Assembly: GCA_020060485.1 (NCBI GenBank)
Contig: JAGVAB010000153.1
Location: 1 to 13,047 of the forward strand
DNA length: 13,047 nucleotides
Direction: 5' to 3'
DNA from: Anaerolineales bacterium
GTDB taxonomy: Bacteria; Chloroflexota; Anaerolineae; Anaerolineales; Anaerolineaceae
The notes below the pieces were generated by a model. The model was not told where the DNA came from. It saw only the letters and a list, made by a program, of their open reading frames with translations, and searched no databases. The first letter of the stretch is position 1. Every line of letters begins with the position of its first letter. Position numbers and translations under genes: made by a program. Positions 6,728 through 13,047 of the stretch are shown here, piece after piece.

Positions 6728-6768
6728 AAAACCGCCCCCAAAGATTGAAAATCAATGCGGGCGGTTTT
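6728..6768. terminator. Bidirectional intrinsic terminator between convergent genes
   Basis: Arms AAAACCGCCC (6728-6737) and GGGCGGTTTT (6759-6768) form a 10-bp stem, with an inner 5-bp stem ATTGA/TCAAT. The plus strand continues as TTTTGGTTTATT, and the minus strand leaves the stem in a run of eight T. It therefore fits both the membrane-protein gene ending at 6707 and the ROK kinase gene ending at 6792. Confidence 0.88.
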
Positions 6769-6791
6769 GGTTTATTGGGATATATTGCGAC

Positions 6792-7766
6792 TTAATCCTG
6801 ATACCCGTGGACACTGGCCCACAAAGCTGTGCCAACAATGCCAGCCTCGGTACCCAATTCAGCCAGGACAATTTCAACCATTTCCTTTGGCATCACAAAA
6901 ACCCGCTCGCGAATGACGCGCCGGATGGGTTCCAGCAACAGGTCGCCTGCCGCAGCCACCCCGCCGCCAATGACCACCTTGCGCGCCCCGGTTGCCACCA
7001 GAACATTGGACACGCCATAACCAAGTGCTTCACCTGCCTGGCGGTACACTTCCTGGGCAGTCAGATCACCAGCCAGGGCAGCTTCATATACCACGCGCGG
7101 GGTGATCTTGTTAAGATCGTATTTCACCATCTCGCCAATGGCGGTGGTGCCGCCTTGCATGACAATTCTCGCCGCGGCGGCGGCAATCGCCGGACCGGAT
7201 GCATAGGTTTCAACACAACCATAATTTCCGCAGCCGCATTTTGGACCATTAAAATCAATGGTCTGGTGTCCCAACTCTCCTGCGGTACCATTGATTCCAA
7301 GGTGCAATTTGCCATTGATCACCAGCCCGCCGCCAATGCCGGTGCCAATGGCAAAACAAGCCATCGTGTCAACACCCCGCCCGGCTCCGAATTTCCATTC
7401 AGCAAAAGTGATGGCGCGCACATCGTTCAGAATATATATCGGCAGATTCAATCTGGCGGTCATGGTTGCCACCAAAGGAACATTCGGCCAGGTGCCCGGC
7501 AGATTGGGCAGGAAAAGCACCAGTCCCTTTTCCAAATCCAAACTTCCAGGCACCCCAATCCCCACCCCGCCAATTTCATTTCTAGGTACGCCGCTATCCA
7601 CAATGACCTTGTCGATCAAGTCGGCCATGCGAGCCATGACAGCATCATGCCCTTCCCTGGCCATGGTGGGCGCAGACTGAACTTCAATGATGCTGCCGTC
7701 TTCAACATCTACCAGGCCAACCTTGATGTTGGTTCCGCCCAGGTCACAACCCACATATATGCTCAT
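6792..7766 (-). CDS. ROK-family sugar kinase, glucokinase-like
   Basis: Cytoplasmic kinase of 324 residues, probably phosphorylating glucose or a related hexose. The phosphate-binding DLGGTNIKVG is at 8-17, the catalytic Asp is in LND (115), GTGIGGG is at 141-147, and the ROK signature runs from GELGH (163-167) through KCGCGNYGCVE. The expected zinc ligands His167, Cys177, Cys179 and Cys184 are all present. There is no N-terminal helix-turn-helix, so it is an enzyme rather than a ROK repressor. The frame extends 14 codons further upstream, but that stretch is AT-rich (MHKFIIFFSNGR) and GGAAGG lies 6 nt before the ATG at 7766, which was chosen. The gene ends at the bidirectional terminator and seems monocistronic. 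Glucose versus N-acetyl sugar cannot be decided with certainty. Confidence 0.9.
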   Translation of the reverse strand: MSIYVGCDLGGTNIKVGLVDVEDGSIIEVQSAPTMAREGHDAVMARMADLIDKVIVDSGVPRNEIGGVGIGVPGSLDLEKGLVLFLPNLPGTWPNVPLVATMTARLNLPIYILNDVRAITFAEWKFGAGRGVDTMACFAIGTGIGGGLVINGKLHLGINGTAGELGHQTIDFNGPKCGCGNYGCVETYASGPAIAAAAARIVMQGGTTAIGEMVKYDLNKITPRVVYEAALAGDLTAQEVYRQAGEALGYGVSNVLVATGARKVVIGGGVAAAGDLLLEPIRRVIRERVFVMPKEMVEIVLAELGTEAGIVGTALWASVHGYQD

Positions 7767-7885
7767 AGACATCCTTCCATTCGAAAAAAATATAATAAAT
7801 TTATGCAAAACAAGGTATTAGAAACCATCCAGATTTTTTTCGGGGCGTTGCATCAGGTAAGATAAATGCCAACAAAGCCTCTAAA

Positions 7886-7902
7886 AGGATGATCCTATTA
7901 TA
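7886..7902 (-). promoter_or_regulatory. Candidate -10 box with abutting palindrome upstream of the ROK kinase gene
   Basis: A perfect TATAAT on the minus strand (7897-7902) is followed directly by the 11-bp palindrome AGGAT-C-ATCCT (7886-7896), which would cover the start of transcription. No convincing -35 box is present, suggesting either an activator-dependent promoter or a chance match. The leader to the kinase start would be about 125 nt. Confidence 0.4.
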
Positions 7903-7920
7903 CTTATGTTTACAAAATGC

Positions 7921-7934
7921 TGGCATGCATGCCA
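7921..7934. repeat. 14-bp perfect palindrome TGGCATGCATGCCA
   Basis: A self-complementary 14-mer lies about 20 bp upstream of the candidate -10 box of the ROK kinase gene, roughly where a -35 box or activator site would be. It may be a dimeric regulator site. Confidence 0.5.
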
Positions 7935-8096
7935 TCTTTTTGGGGAGATGATCTTCCAGTCAACGGATTCCCCCTCGCAAACCGGGATCATCTTCTATCC
8001 TGGTGCAAGAGTAGATGCGCTTTCTTACGCCCCTACCCTGGACTGGCTGGGACAGTTGAGCACCCCATAAACCTTACACTTTGCAAACAACCCGCG

Positions 8097-8127
8097 CAAA
8101 GGGGGGGCCATGATGGCCCCCCCTTTG
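8097..8127 (-). terminator. Strong hairpin terminator after the AlaDH-like gene
   Basis: CAAAGGGGGGGCCA (8097-8110) and its exact complement (8114-8127) form a 14-bp GC-rich stem with a 3-nt loop, 8 nt after the stop codon at 8136. The minus-strand tail has scattered T only, so it is an imperfect intrinsic terminator, or a 3'-end stabilising hairpin. Confidence 0.7.
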
Positions 8128-8135
8128 TTATCCGC

Positions 8136-9275
8136 CTATTCCTCCGCAATGGCCTGCAAATATCCGCGTAGCGTGGCCCGGTACAAAGCCCGCTGGAAAT
8201 AATTGCCCTGCGGCGAAAGGTCTTCATAACCGGTTTCTGATAAAACTTCCATCAAGGGCAGCAACTGCCGGGCATAATGATGCATACATGCCTCTGGGTG
8301 AATGCCCGGCCAGGAATAACAGGTAACCGCTGTACGCCGTTCTGTGGTGGAAATACTCTCAGGGATGGCGTCACACCAGTGCGGGTCATCCGGATGAAAA
8401 ATGTACTGATCAAGGTTTCCCTGAGGAATGCCTTCTATGCCGCGCACTACCGGCGGGTTGGCGTTCAGGGTATACGGGTCCACGGCCAGGTCGACCAGAA
8501 CGGTGTGATCGGGCAGCCAGGCAATCCAGTCATTGGGTACAACCGGTTTGGAAGGGTTGCGCCGGTAGGTAGCATCCACCAGAATATCGGTATCCTTGAA
8601 TAACTCCCGCATCATCTGCGGATCTTCTGACATACTGCGCCCCACAATGCGTACCATCGCCTGCCCTGTGCCCTCTGCCAGACAAGTGTTGTAACGCTCA
8701 ATATTGCCCAGTTTGATGGCGGCATCAACGGCGTGCTTGCCCACCATACCGCTGCCCAGCACCAGCACCTGCCAGGGCCGGCCGTCAGGATGACTGAGAC
8801 GAGCGAAACGTTTTTCAAGAACATCATAGGCCGCTTCCAGACCATTCCAAGCGACAGCCTTCATATTCTCCACCAGACGCACATCATTATCATCCACGAT
8901 CCCGTCCAGAGAAATGGCATGAATACCATGCTCACGTAATAGTTTGAGACGATTGGGACGCGTGGGGTAATGCAGCATAGAGATCAGGCAAGTTCCGGGC
9001 GGGATCAGGTTGTAATCCTCAATCTTGGGAGAACGCAGGATCAAGACCATTTCTTGCGCAAAACATTCTTCCCGGCTGCGCACACGCACACCGGGGTTTC
9101 CCTGGATATAATCCCCTTTTGAGAATCCCGAACGGGAACCGTAACCTTCCTCAATACACACTTCGAAGCCAAGTTCAATCAGTTTTTCAATGAATTCCGG
9201 TAAAAAAACGCGTTTCTCGCCTGCCTCGTGCAGCATGCGCGGGAATCCAATCACCTGATGTTTTTTCTTGATCAA
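8136..9275 (-). CDS. Alanine dehydrogenase/transhydrogenase-like NAD(P)-dependent oxidoreductase
   Basis: The 379-residue product has the AlaDH/PNT architecture. The N-terminal part contains GFPRMLHEAGEKRVFLP (10-26), like the KExxxERRVALTP start of alanine dehydrogenase, transhydrogenase and lysine-ketoglutarate reductase-type enzymes. A Rossmann nucleotide-binding segment follows (VLVLGSGMVGKHAVDAA, 170-186). Later segments include DTDILVDATY and TVLVDLAVDP, typical of the second half of these enzymes. It probably reduces or oxidises an amino or imino acid with NAD(P)H; alanine, saccharopine-type or carboxyethyl-amino acid substrates are all possible. The frame stays open far upstream into the FHA gene, but the start is placed at TTG 9275 because AAGGAGG lies exactly 5 nt upstream and conserved sequence begins there. 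The upstream neighbour is an FHA protein, and a strong hairpin follows the stop. Confidence 0.82.
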   Translation of the reverse strand: MIKKKHQVIGFPRMLHEAGEKRVFLPEFIEKLIELGFEVCIEEGYGSRSGFSKGDYIQGNPGVRVRSREECFAQEMVLILRSPKIEDYNLIPPGTCLISMLHYPTRPNRLKLLREHGIHAISLDGIVDDNDVRLVENMKAVAWNGLEAAYDVLEKRFARLSHPDGRPWQVLVLGSGMVGKHAVDAAIKLGNIERYNTCLAEGTGQAMVRIVGRSMSEDPQMMRELFKDTDILVDATYRRNPSKPVVPNDWIAWLPDHTVLVDLAVDPYTLNANPPVVRGIEGIPQGNLDQYIFHPDDPHWCDAIPESISTTERRTAVTCYSWPGIHPEACMHHYARQLLPLMEVLSETGYEDLSPQGNYFQRALYRATLRGYLQAIAEE

Positions 9276-9280
9276 TGCCG

Positions 9281-9287
9281 CCTCCTT
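9281..9287 (-). promoter_or_regulatory. Ribosome-binding site fixing the TTG start of the AlaDH-like gene
   Basis: AAGGAGG on the minus strand lies 5 nt upstream of the TTG at 9275. No ATG or GTG at a suitable distance competes: the next in-frame Met falls inside the conserved FPRMLHEAGEKR motif. Confidence 0.75.
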
Positions 9288-9462
9288 AATAATGATTGGT
9301 TTTGGGGTGAAAACGAACAAATACTCCGCCTTTGGGAAAAGTGGAGGATATGAGATGCCCCAGAGATACAGGTGAAAGACAACCGCCCAGTATCCATTAT
9401 TATTGTAGCAATAAAAAGGATTTTGTGCCCGCAGGCCGGTTGATGCCTTGTTTAAGCTGCCT

Positions 9463-9981
9463 CTAATCGTCCCCACCAGCGGGGACATCGTCTTCAGGCA
9501 AACGCGGAATCGTTGCAGGAGAAATTGTGCTTTGCCGGCGGTTTCCGGCCTCAGGATTCGATTGCTGCGCTCCATCCTCATCGAGGTCAAGACCACCCAG
9601 CAGCATGGTTTGCGGTAAAGGCAATGGATATCCGGGACGGGTATGATCATCAATGGCCTGATCCGAGCTGGTGCGGGCAGAGTCAACCACCTGGAAGATC
9701 ATCCGGAATTCCTTGCCCAAAAGTATTTCATCGCGGGGCTGCAGAATGCGCACCGCATGCAGCGTTTCACCGTTGACCTGGGTGCCATTGGTGGACGCCA
9801 GATCCTCAATCGTGACCTGATCCTCCGAACGACATAAGACCACATGACGACGAGAAATGTTCATCGAATCGAGCACAAGATCACACCCCGGATCGCGGCC
9901 AATCACAACCCGCTCCTTCTGAAGAACAAAAACTCTTGAGATCGAAGCTCTTGAATAAATAACAAGATGAAAGATTTTCAT
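9463..9981 (-). CDS. FHA-domain protein
   Basis: A small cytoplasmic phosphothreonine-recognition protein of 172 residues. Residues about 1-98 form one complete forkhead-associated domain: GRDPGCDLVLD (28-38), NISRRH (41-46) with the phosphate-binding Arg and conserved Ser and His, and ASTNGTQVNG (62-71). The C-terminal 70 residues are low-complexity, rich in Pro, Asp, Glu, Gln, Ser and Thr, with no recognised domain, and may carry phosphorylation sites. The start is set at ATG 9981, four codons inside a GTG, because the purine-rich GGGGGGA precedes it, though only 4 nt away. It is followed after 187 nt by an AlaDH-like oxidoreductase gene. FHA proteins usually work with Ser/Thr kinases, and none is in the window. 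Partner and target are unknown. Confidence 0.9.
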   Translation of the reverse strand: MKIFHLVIYSRASISRVFVLQKERVVIGRDPGCDLVLDSMNISRRHVVLCRSEDQVTIEDLASTNGTQVNGETLHAVRILQPRDEILLGKEFRMIFQVVDSARTSSDQAIDDHTRPGYPLPLPQTMLLGGLDLDEDGAQQSNPEAGNRRQSTISPATIPRLPEDDVPAGGDD

Positions 9982-10168
9982 GATTCCCCCCACAGGTTAC
10001 CGTTTGGCGTACATTCGATGTTGAGAACTGTCATTGGCTCCACCGGTCAATGTAGATTTGCTATTAAATTATAACGTAAACCGGTCTCAAAATGGTTTAA
10101 ACAGAGAAGGTGAAACGAAATATATAATAATGGGGGATTGTCGAGCCCAGCCAGGCAACTTTTTCCCA
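9982..10168. other. Intergenic region upstream of the FHA gene
   Basis: No gene is seen. A minus-strand TATAAT lies at 10068-10073, but no acceptable -35 hexamer is found at 16-18 bp, so the FHA promoter is not established. A TTGACC on the minus strand (10046-10051) likewise lacks a matching -10. Confidence 0.4.
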
Positions 10169-10230
10169 CGGTCATGAAAAACATGACCGGTTGACCAGTT
10201 GCAGATTCATTCACTACAACTGGTCAACCG
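10169..10230 (-). terminator. Two overlapping perfect hairpins downstream of the sugar ABC permease gene
   Basis: Hairpin A pairs CGGTCATG (10169-10176) with CATGACCG (10182-10189) around a 5-nt loop that is all T on the minus strand. Hairpin B pairs a 14-nt arm (10188-10201, CGGTTGACCAGTTG) with its exact complement (10217-10230) around a 15-nt loop. They share 2 nt. B begins 21 nt after the permease stop on the transcribed strand. This is the likely 3' end of the transporter operon, though no classic U tract follows. Confidence 0.65.
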
Positions 10231-10251
10231 CTACGAGAATTCAATGCCAAA

Positions 10252-11226
10252 CTATGCACCAGCCTTGATGAATATCTTGGCACGGTAGGTATCAATAATG
10301 ACTGCCACAATAATGATCAGGCCGGTAACCATCTGACGGGCAAAATCACCCATTCCGATCAGGAGCAATCCGTTATCCAGCACGCCCATGATACAAGCGC
10401 CCAAAAATGTACCCATCATTGAACCTTTACCACCGCTCATGCTGGTGCCACCAATCACAACTGCGGCAATGGCCTTCAGTTCAAACCCCACCCCCAGAAT
10501 GGGACTGGAAATGTTCAGGCGCAGCATATACATGATTGCCGCCAACCCAACCGTCGCACCGCAAAGAACATAGGCCAAAACTTTATAATAGGAAGGGTTA
10601 TGCCCTGAAAGACGAACCGCCTCTTCATTATTACCTATCGCGTAGATCATGCGCCCGTACACCGTGCGGTTCAGAATGAAGCGCCCGACCAGAACAATCA
10701 CCAGCGCGATTACAAAAATAAAGGGAACGCCAAAAAATTCCAGAGACCCGAAAGCATTGAAGGCTTCAGGAAAATTGAATATCGTACGGGATTGACTCAC
10801 TTGCAAAGCTGCACCGCGAGCAATATTCAGCATGCCCAGGGTGGCAATGAAAGGATGCATTTTCCATTTTTCTGAAATGAACCCATTAAAAAATCCACAA
10901 ACCATGCCCACTGCCAAACTTCCCAAAATTGCCAGAGAAACCGCCACGCCAACCGAAAATGACTGTTTGGTAATGATCTGCCCGGCTATGATCGTTGCCA
11001 ATGCCAGCACAGAACCAACAGACAGATCAATTCCTCCCAGCAGGATGGCGAAAGTCATGCCTACAGACAAAACAGTATTAATGCTGATCTGGGTAAGAAT
11101 ATTGGTAATATTGATTGGTGACGCAAAGCGCGGTGCGGAAAATGCAAAAAAGATACACAACACGACCAATGCCAAACCAATACCTGCTTCACGTAACAGA
11201 AGAGAAAAAACTTTCTTGGCTTTCAT
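10252..11226 (-). CDS. Ribose-type (CUT2) sugar ABC transporter permease
   Basis: An integral membrane subunit of 324 residues, close to RbsC length. About eight to ten hydrophobic segments are visible. Family motifs are LLGGIDLSVGS (62-72), typical of the RbsC/AraH/XylH group, HPFIATLGMLNIARG (124-138), and the cytoplasmic IGGTSMSGGKGSMMG (258-272), which contacts the ATPase. It would form the channel for a monosaccharide delivered by the binding protein at the right edge. Start ATG 11226 has AAGGATGAG about 11 nt upstream and follows the ATPase stop by 24 nt, indicating co-transcription. A tandem hairpin follows the stop. The sugar cannot be named; ribose, xylose, galactose or others are possible, and family members also take other small molecules such as autoinducer-2. 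Confidence 0.93.
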   Translation of the reverse strand: MKAKKVFSLLLREAGIGLALVVLCIFFAFSAPRFASPINITNILTQISINTVLSVGMTFAILLGGIDLSVGSVLALATIIAGQIITKQSFSVGVAVSLAILGSLAVGMVCGFFNGFISEKWKMHPFIATLGMLNIARGAALQVSQSRTIFNFPEAFNAFGSLEFFGVPFIFVIALVIVLVGRFILNRTVYGRMIYAIGNNEEAVRLSGHNPSYYKVLAYVLCGATVGLAAIMYMLRLNISSPILGVGFELKAIAAVVIGGTSMSGGKGSMMGTFLGACIMGVLDNGLLLIGMGDFARQMVTGLIIIVAVIIDTYRAKIFIKAGA

Positions 11227-11250
11227 CTTAAATATTTCTCATCCTTTCTT

Positions 11251-12762
11251 TCAATTGCCAATACTGAGATATTCCTGATAAGCCATGGAGAGAATTCTCT
11301 CCTGGTCAAATTCATCCCGCATCACCTCGCCGGCGACTTTGCCATTCGAGAATACAACGATCCGGTGGCTGATGCCCATGATTTCTGGCAGATCGGAAGA
11401 AACAACAATGATCGATTTTCCCAACCGTGCCAGTTTCCAAAGCAGCAGATAAATCTCATATTTTGCACCTACATCAATTCCTCTGGTTGGTTCATCACAA
11501 ATCAACACCCTGGCATCCCGATATAACCACTTTGCCAGAACCAGTTTTTGTTGATTCCCACCCGAGAGGAAACGTACCCATTTTTTCACTGAGGGTGTCT
11601 TAATGGATAATTCGTCGATATAGCTGGTTGTTACTTTCTCTTCCATTCCAAAATTCATCAACCCGGATTTTGAAACTTTTTTGATGCTCGCCAACGAGAC
11701 ATTCACTGCACAATCCATATCCAGGACCAGGCCCTGTTCTTTCCGGTCTTCTGTAAGCAGGCAGATCCCGCCTGCAACAGCATCTTTGGGACGCTTGATT
11801 TCCAATTCCCTGCCATCCAGAATGACCGTGCCGGAGACTTTCGGGTCAGCGCCAAAAACAGCGCGCATCGTTTCAGTTCTGCCGGATCCAACCAATCCGG
11901 CAATTCCCAGGATTTCACCCGCTCTGACAGAAAACGAAACCGGGTTTTCGTTACCCTTGTAGACCAAATCCTTAACCTCAAAAACCACATCACCCACTTT
12001 GACATCTTCCTCAAACGGGTAACTGGACTCCATATCGCGCCCCACCATCATCTTTACAATCTCGGCGATGGTCAACTCGTTTGTGAGACGAGTAGCGACT
12101 TTCATTCCATTTCGAAGGATCGTGACGCGATCACTGATCTCAAAAACTTCCTGCAAGCGGTGCGAAATATAGATCACAGTGACTCCTCTGCTTTTAAGGA
12201 GTTTAATGATCTCAAACAGGCGGTCAATTTCTTTAGAGGTCAGGGTGGCTGTCGGCTCATCCAGAATCAAAACCTTGCTTTCTGAAGACAGCGCTTTGGC
12301 AATCTCAACCAGTTGCATTTGAGCAATACCCAATTCCTCAATTAATGTCTTTGGTGAAATATCCAGCCCGACCTGATCCAGCATGCGTCTGGTGTCAGCA
12401 TACAACTTTTTGAAATCTACCAGCCCAGCTTTTGTTGGTAGACGTTCAAAAAATATGTTCTCCGCAACCGAGAGATAAGAAAGCAGATTCAATTCCTGAT
12501 ACACGACCCTGATGCCAGACTCAATTGCATCCAAGGTGTTTTTGGGGGCATATTTTTCCCCCGAATAAAACATCTCACCTTCATCCGGGTGATAGATACC
12601 GCAGAGTATCTTGATTAAGCTGGATTTTCCCGCACCATTTTCGCCGAGCAATGCATGCACTTCACCTTCGTGAACGTCCAAATTGATCTGATCCAATGCC
12701 GTAATGCCCGGAAAACGCTTGGTGAGATTCTTGATTTCAAAAATCTTTTGTGGTTCTTTCAT
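11251..12762 (-). CDS. Ribose-type (CUT2) sugar ABC transporter ATPase with two nucleotide-binding domains
   Basis: A 503-residue cytoplasmic ATPase with tandem domains, as in RbsA/MglA/XylG. Domain 1 has Walker A GENGAGKS (40-47), a degenerate signature ELGIAQMQ (143-150) and Walker B VLILDEP (164-170). Domain 2 has the degenerate Walker A GLVGSGRTE, the full signature LSGGNQQK (399-406) and Walker B VLICDEP (419-425). This asymmetry is normal for the family. The frame continues upstream to a GTG at 12861, but that extension would be encoded by the arms of a perfect hairpin and lacks homology to the family, while ATG 12762 gives the usual length and begins EPQKIFEIKNLTKRFPG. Its ribosome site is weak (CAGG). 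The gene lies between the binding-protein end (160 nt upstream) and the permease (24 nt downstream). Confidence 0.93.
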   Translation of the reverse strand: MKEPQKIFEIKNLTKRFPGITALDQINLDVHEGEVHALLGENGAGKSSLIKILCGIYHPDEGEMFYSGEKYAPKNTLDAIESGIRVVYQELNLLSYLSVAENIFFERLPTKAGLVDFKKLYADTRRMLDQVGLDISPKTLIEELGIAQMQLVEIAKALSSESKVLILDEPTATLTSKEIDRLFEIIKLLKSRGVTVIYISHRLQEVFEISDRVTILRNGMKVATRLTNELTIAEIVKMMVGRDMESSYPFEEDVKVGDVVFEVKDLVYKGNENPVSFSVRAGEILGIAGLVGSGRTETMRAVFGADPKVSGTVILDGRELEIKRPKDAVAGGICLLTEDRKEQGLVLDMDCAVNVSLASIKKVSKSGLMNFGMEEKVTTSYIDELSIKTPSVKKWVRFLSGGNQQKLVLAKWLYRDARVLICDEPTRGIDVGAKYEIYLLLWKLARLGKSIIVVSSDLPEIMGISHRIVVFSNGKVAGEVMRDEFDQERILSMAYQEYLSIGN

Positions 12763-12793
12763 CAACTGTAAACCTGGCTTTTCTTGATTAATG

Positions 12794-12846
12794 CCCTCCC
12801 GTAAATCAGGCAATGAAACTTGTGTAAACCCGGATTTACGGGAGGG
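12794..12846 (-). repeat. Intercistronic 14-bp hairpin between binding-protein and ATPase genes
   Basis: CCCTCCCGTAAATC (12794-12807) and its exact complement (12833-12846) flank a 25-nt loop. It lies 76 nt after the binding-protein stop and about 30 nt before the ATPase start. Such hairpins commonly stabilise or partly terminate transcripts so that the binding protein is made in excess over the membrane parts. No T run follows, so stabilisation is more likely than full termination. Confidence 0.7.
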
Positions 12847-12922
12847 ATGCTCATTAGCCACTCTTTGGGCGCTGCCATGAAAAGGTCATGTCTCCATTGA
12901 GTGGCACATCAATTACCGTGGA

Positions 12923-13047
12923 CTAAAGATCGTCAGCAGTGACGAGACGCACCGGGGTCTTGATCCAGCCGCCCAGTTTTTCGCCGTTGAGAATACGCAG
13001 ACCAACTTCAATGGCATTCTTGGCCATATCGGGACCAAACTGATCCA
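12923..13047 (-). CDS. Periplasmic-binding-protein-type sugar-binding protein (partial, only the C-terminal end)
   Basis: The last 41 codons plus the TAG at 12923-12925 are visible. The sequence DQFGPDMAKNAIEVGLRILN followed by a GEKL and IKTPVRLVTADDL tail is typical of the C-terminal end of RbsB-like (Peripla_BP_4) proteins, in which the late helix AxxxGLxILNGEK precedes a final strand TPVxLVT. It is on the same strand as, and upstream of, the RbsA- and RbsC-type genes, so it is the extracytoplasmic receptor of that importer. The rest, including any signal peptide, lies beyond the right edge. The ligand is not determinable from this fragment. Confidence 0.82.
   Translation of the reverse strand, partial: DQFGPDMAKNAIEVGLRILNGEKLGGWIKTPVRLVTADDL

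Larger units (their letters stand above)
7767..8096. other. Long non-coding upstream region of the ROK kinase gene with repeated motifs
   Basis: No credible gene lies in these 330 bp; open frames here are short, lack ribosome sites and run through the 8097-8127 hairpin. The region does hold short palindromes, described separately, and a motif GATGATC in three places: 7888-7894, 7947-7953 and, on the other strand, 7987-7993. The last two form an 8-bp inverted repeat AGATGATC/GATCATCT about 33 nt apart. AT-rich DNA directly precedes the kinase start. Confidence 0.5.

Noticed and set aside
6807..7865. A 352-codon open frame on the plus strand opposite the ROK kinase gene
   Set aside because: The opposite strand has every ROK motif and zinc ligand. 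The plus-strand product is His/Gln/Asn-rich without domains, and no ribosome site was seen.
7917..8171. Possible small plus-strand gene of 84 codons in the gap before the AlaDH-like gene
   Set aside because: It has no ribosome site, runs through the strong terminator hairpin and ends inside a real gene on the other strand.
9276..9462. Promoter for the AlaDH-like gene between it and the FHA gene
   Set aside because: AT-rich segments exist, but no pair of -35 and -10 boxes with acceptable spacing was found, so co-transcription with the FHA gene or a non-standard promoter remains open.
9463..9485. Inverted repeat GTCCCC/GGGGAC at the end of the FHA gene as a terminator
   Set aside because: The stem is only 6 bp, lies within the coding end and is not followed by T residues on the transcribed strand.
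1..13047. CRISPR arrays, tRNA or rRNA genes, transposases, phage or toxin-antitoxin genes
   Set aside because: No regularly spaced repeats, RNA gene signatures or mobile-element proteins were seen on reading either strand.

Overview
The window looks like a chromosomal stretch of a free-living, moderately GC-rich bacterium. The style of the lipoprotein (Ala/Pro/Glu-rich linker after the lipobox Cys) and the mix of sugar and nucleoside ABC uptake with FHA signalling would fit a Chloroflexota (Anaerolineae-like) heterotroph. That assignment is an impression from gene content, not a computed result. No rRNA, tRNA, CRISPR array, transposase or phage gene was seen. Most of the window is ordinary metabolic and transport DNA, and no clear new defence or mobile system is visible. 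The unusual material is mostly in the intergenic regions, which carry several long perfect inverted repeats and motif clusters.

Layout, left to right. (1) Positions 1-3476, minus strand: a likely ribonucleoside uptake and salvage operon. It is read from a near-consensus promoter at 3448-3476 as GntR/UTRA regulator, ribokinase, nucleoside hydrolase, then a BMP/PnrA-type nucleoside-binding lipoprotein cut by the left edge. The binding protein would deliver nucleosides, the hydrolase would split them into base and ribose, ribokinase would make ribose 5-phosphate, and the GntR protein probably controls the set through a palindrome just downstream of the promoter. (2) 3521-4475, minus strand: a monocistronic ZIP-family metal transporter with its own promoter and terminator. 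(3) 4547-4583: an isolated perfect hairpin between two divergent promoters. (4) 4630-6707, plus strand: an RlmK-like SAM-dependent methyltransferase followed by an unrecognised membrane protein with two CX4C pairs. (5) 6728-6768: a bidirectional terminator. (6) 6792-7766, minus strand: a ROK-family glucokinase-like sugar kinase with a long upstream region containing palindromes and three GATGATC motifs. (7) 8097-9981, minus strand: an FHA-domain protein, then an alanine dehydrogenase/transhydrogenase-like oxidoreductase that starts at TTG and ends in a strong hairpin. (8) 10169-13047, minus strand: a ribose-type (CUT2) sugar ABC transporter, with the end of a substrate-binding protein, a double ATPase and a permease. 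A 14-bp hairpin lies between binding protein and ATPase, and a tandem hairpin follows the permease.

Several starts were moved inward from the longest open frame because a good ribosome-binding site or family length favours an internal codon: ribokinase, membrane protein, ROK kinase, AlaDH-like enzyme, FHA protein and ABC ATPase. Functions rest on motifs read by eye; substrate specificities are inferred.
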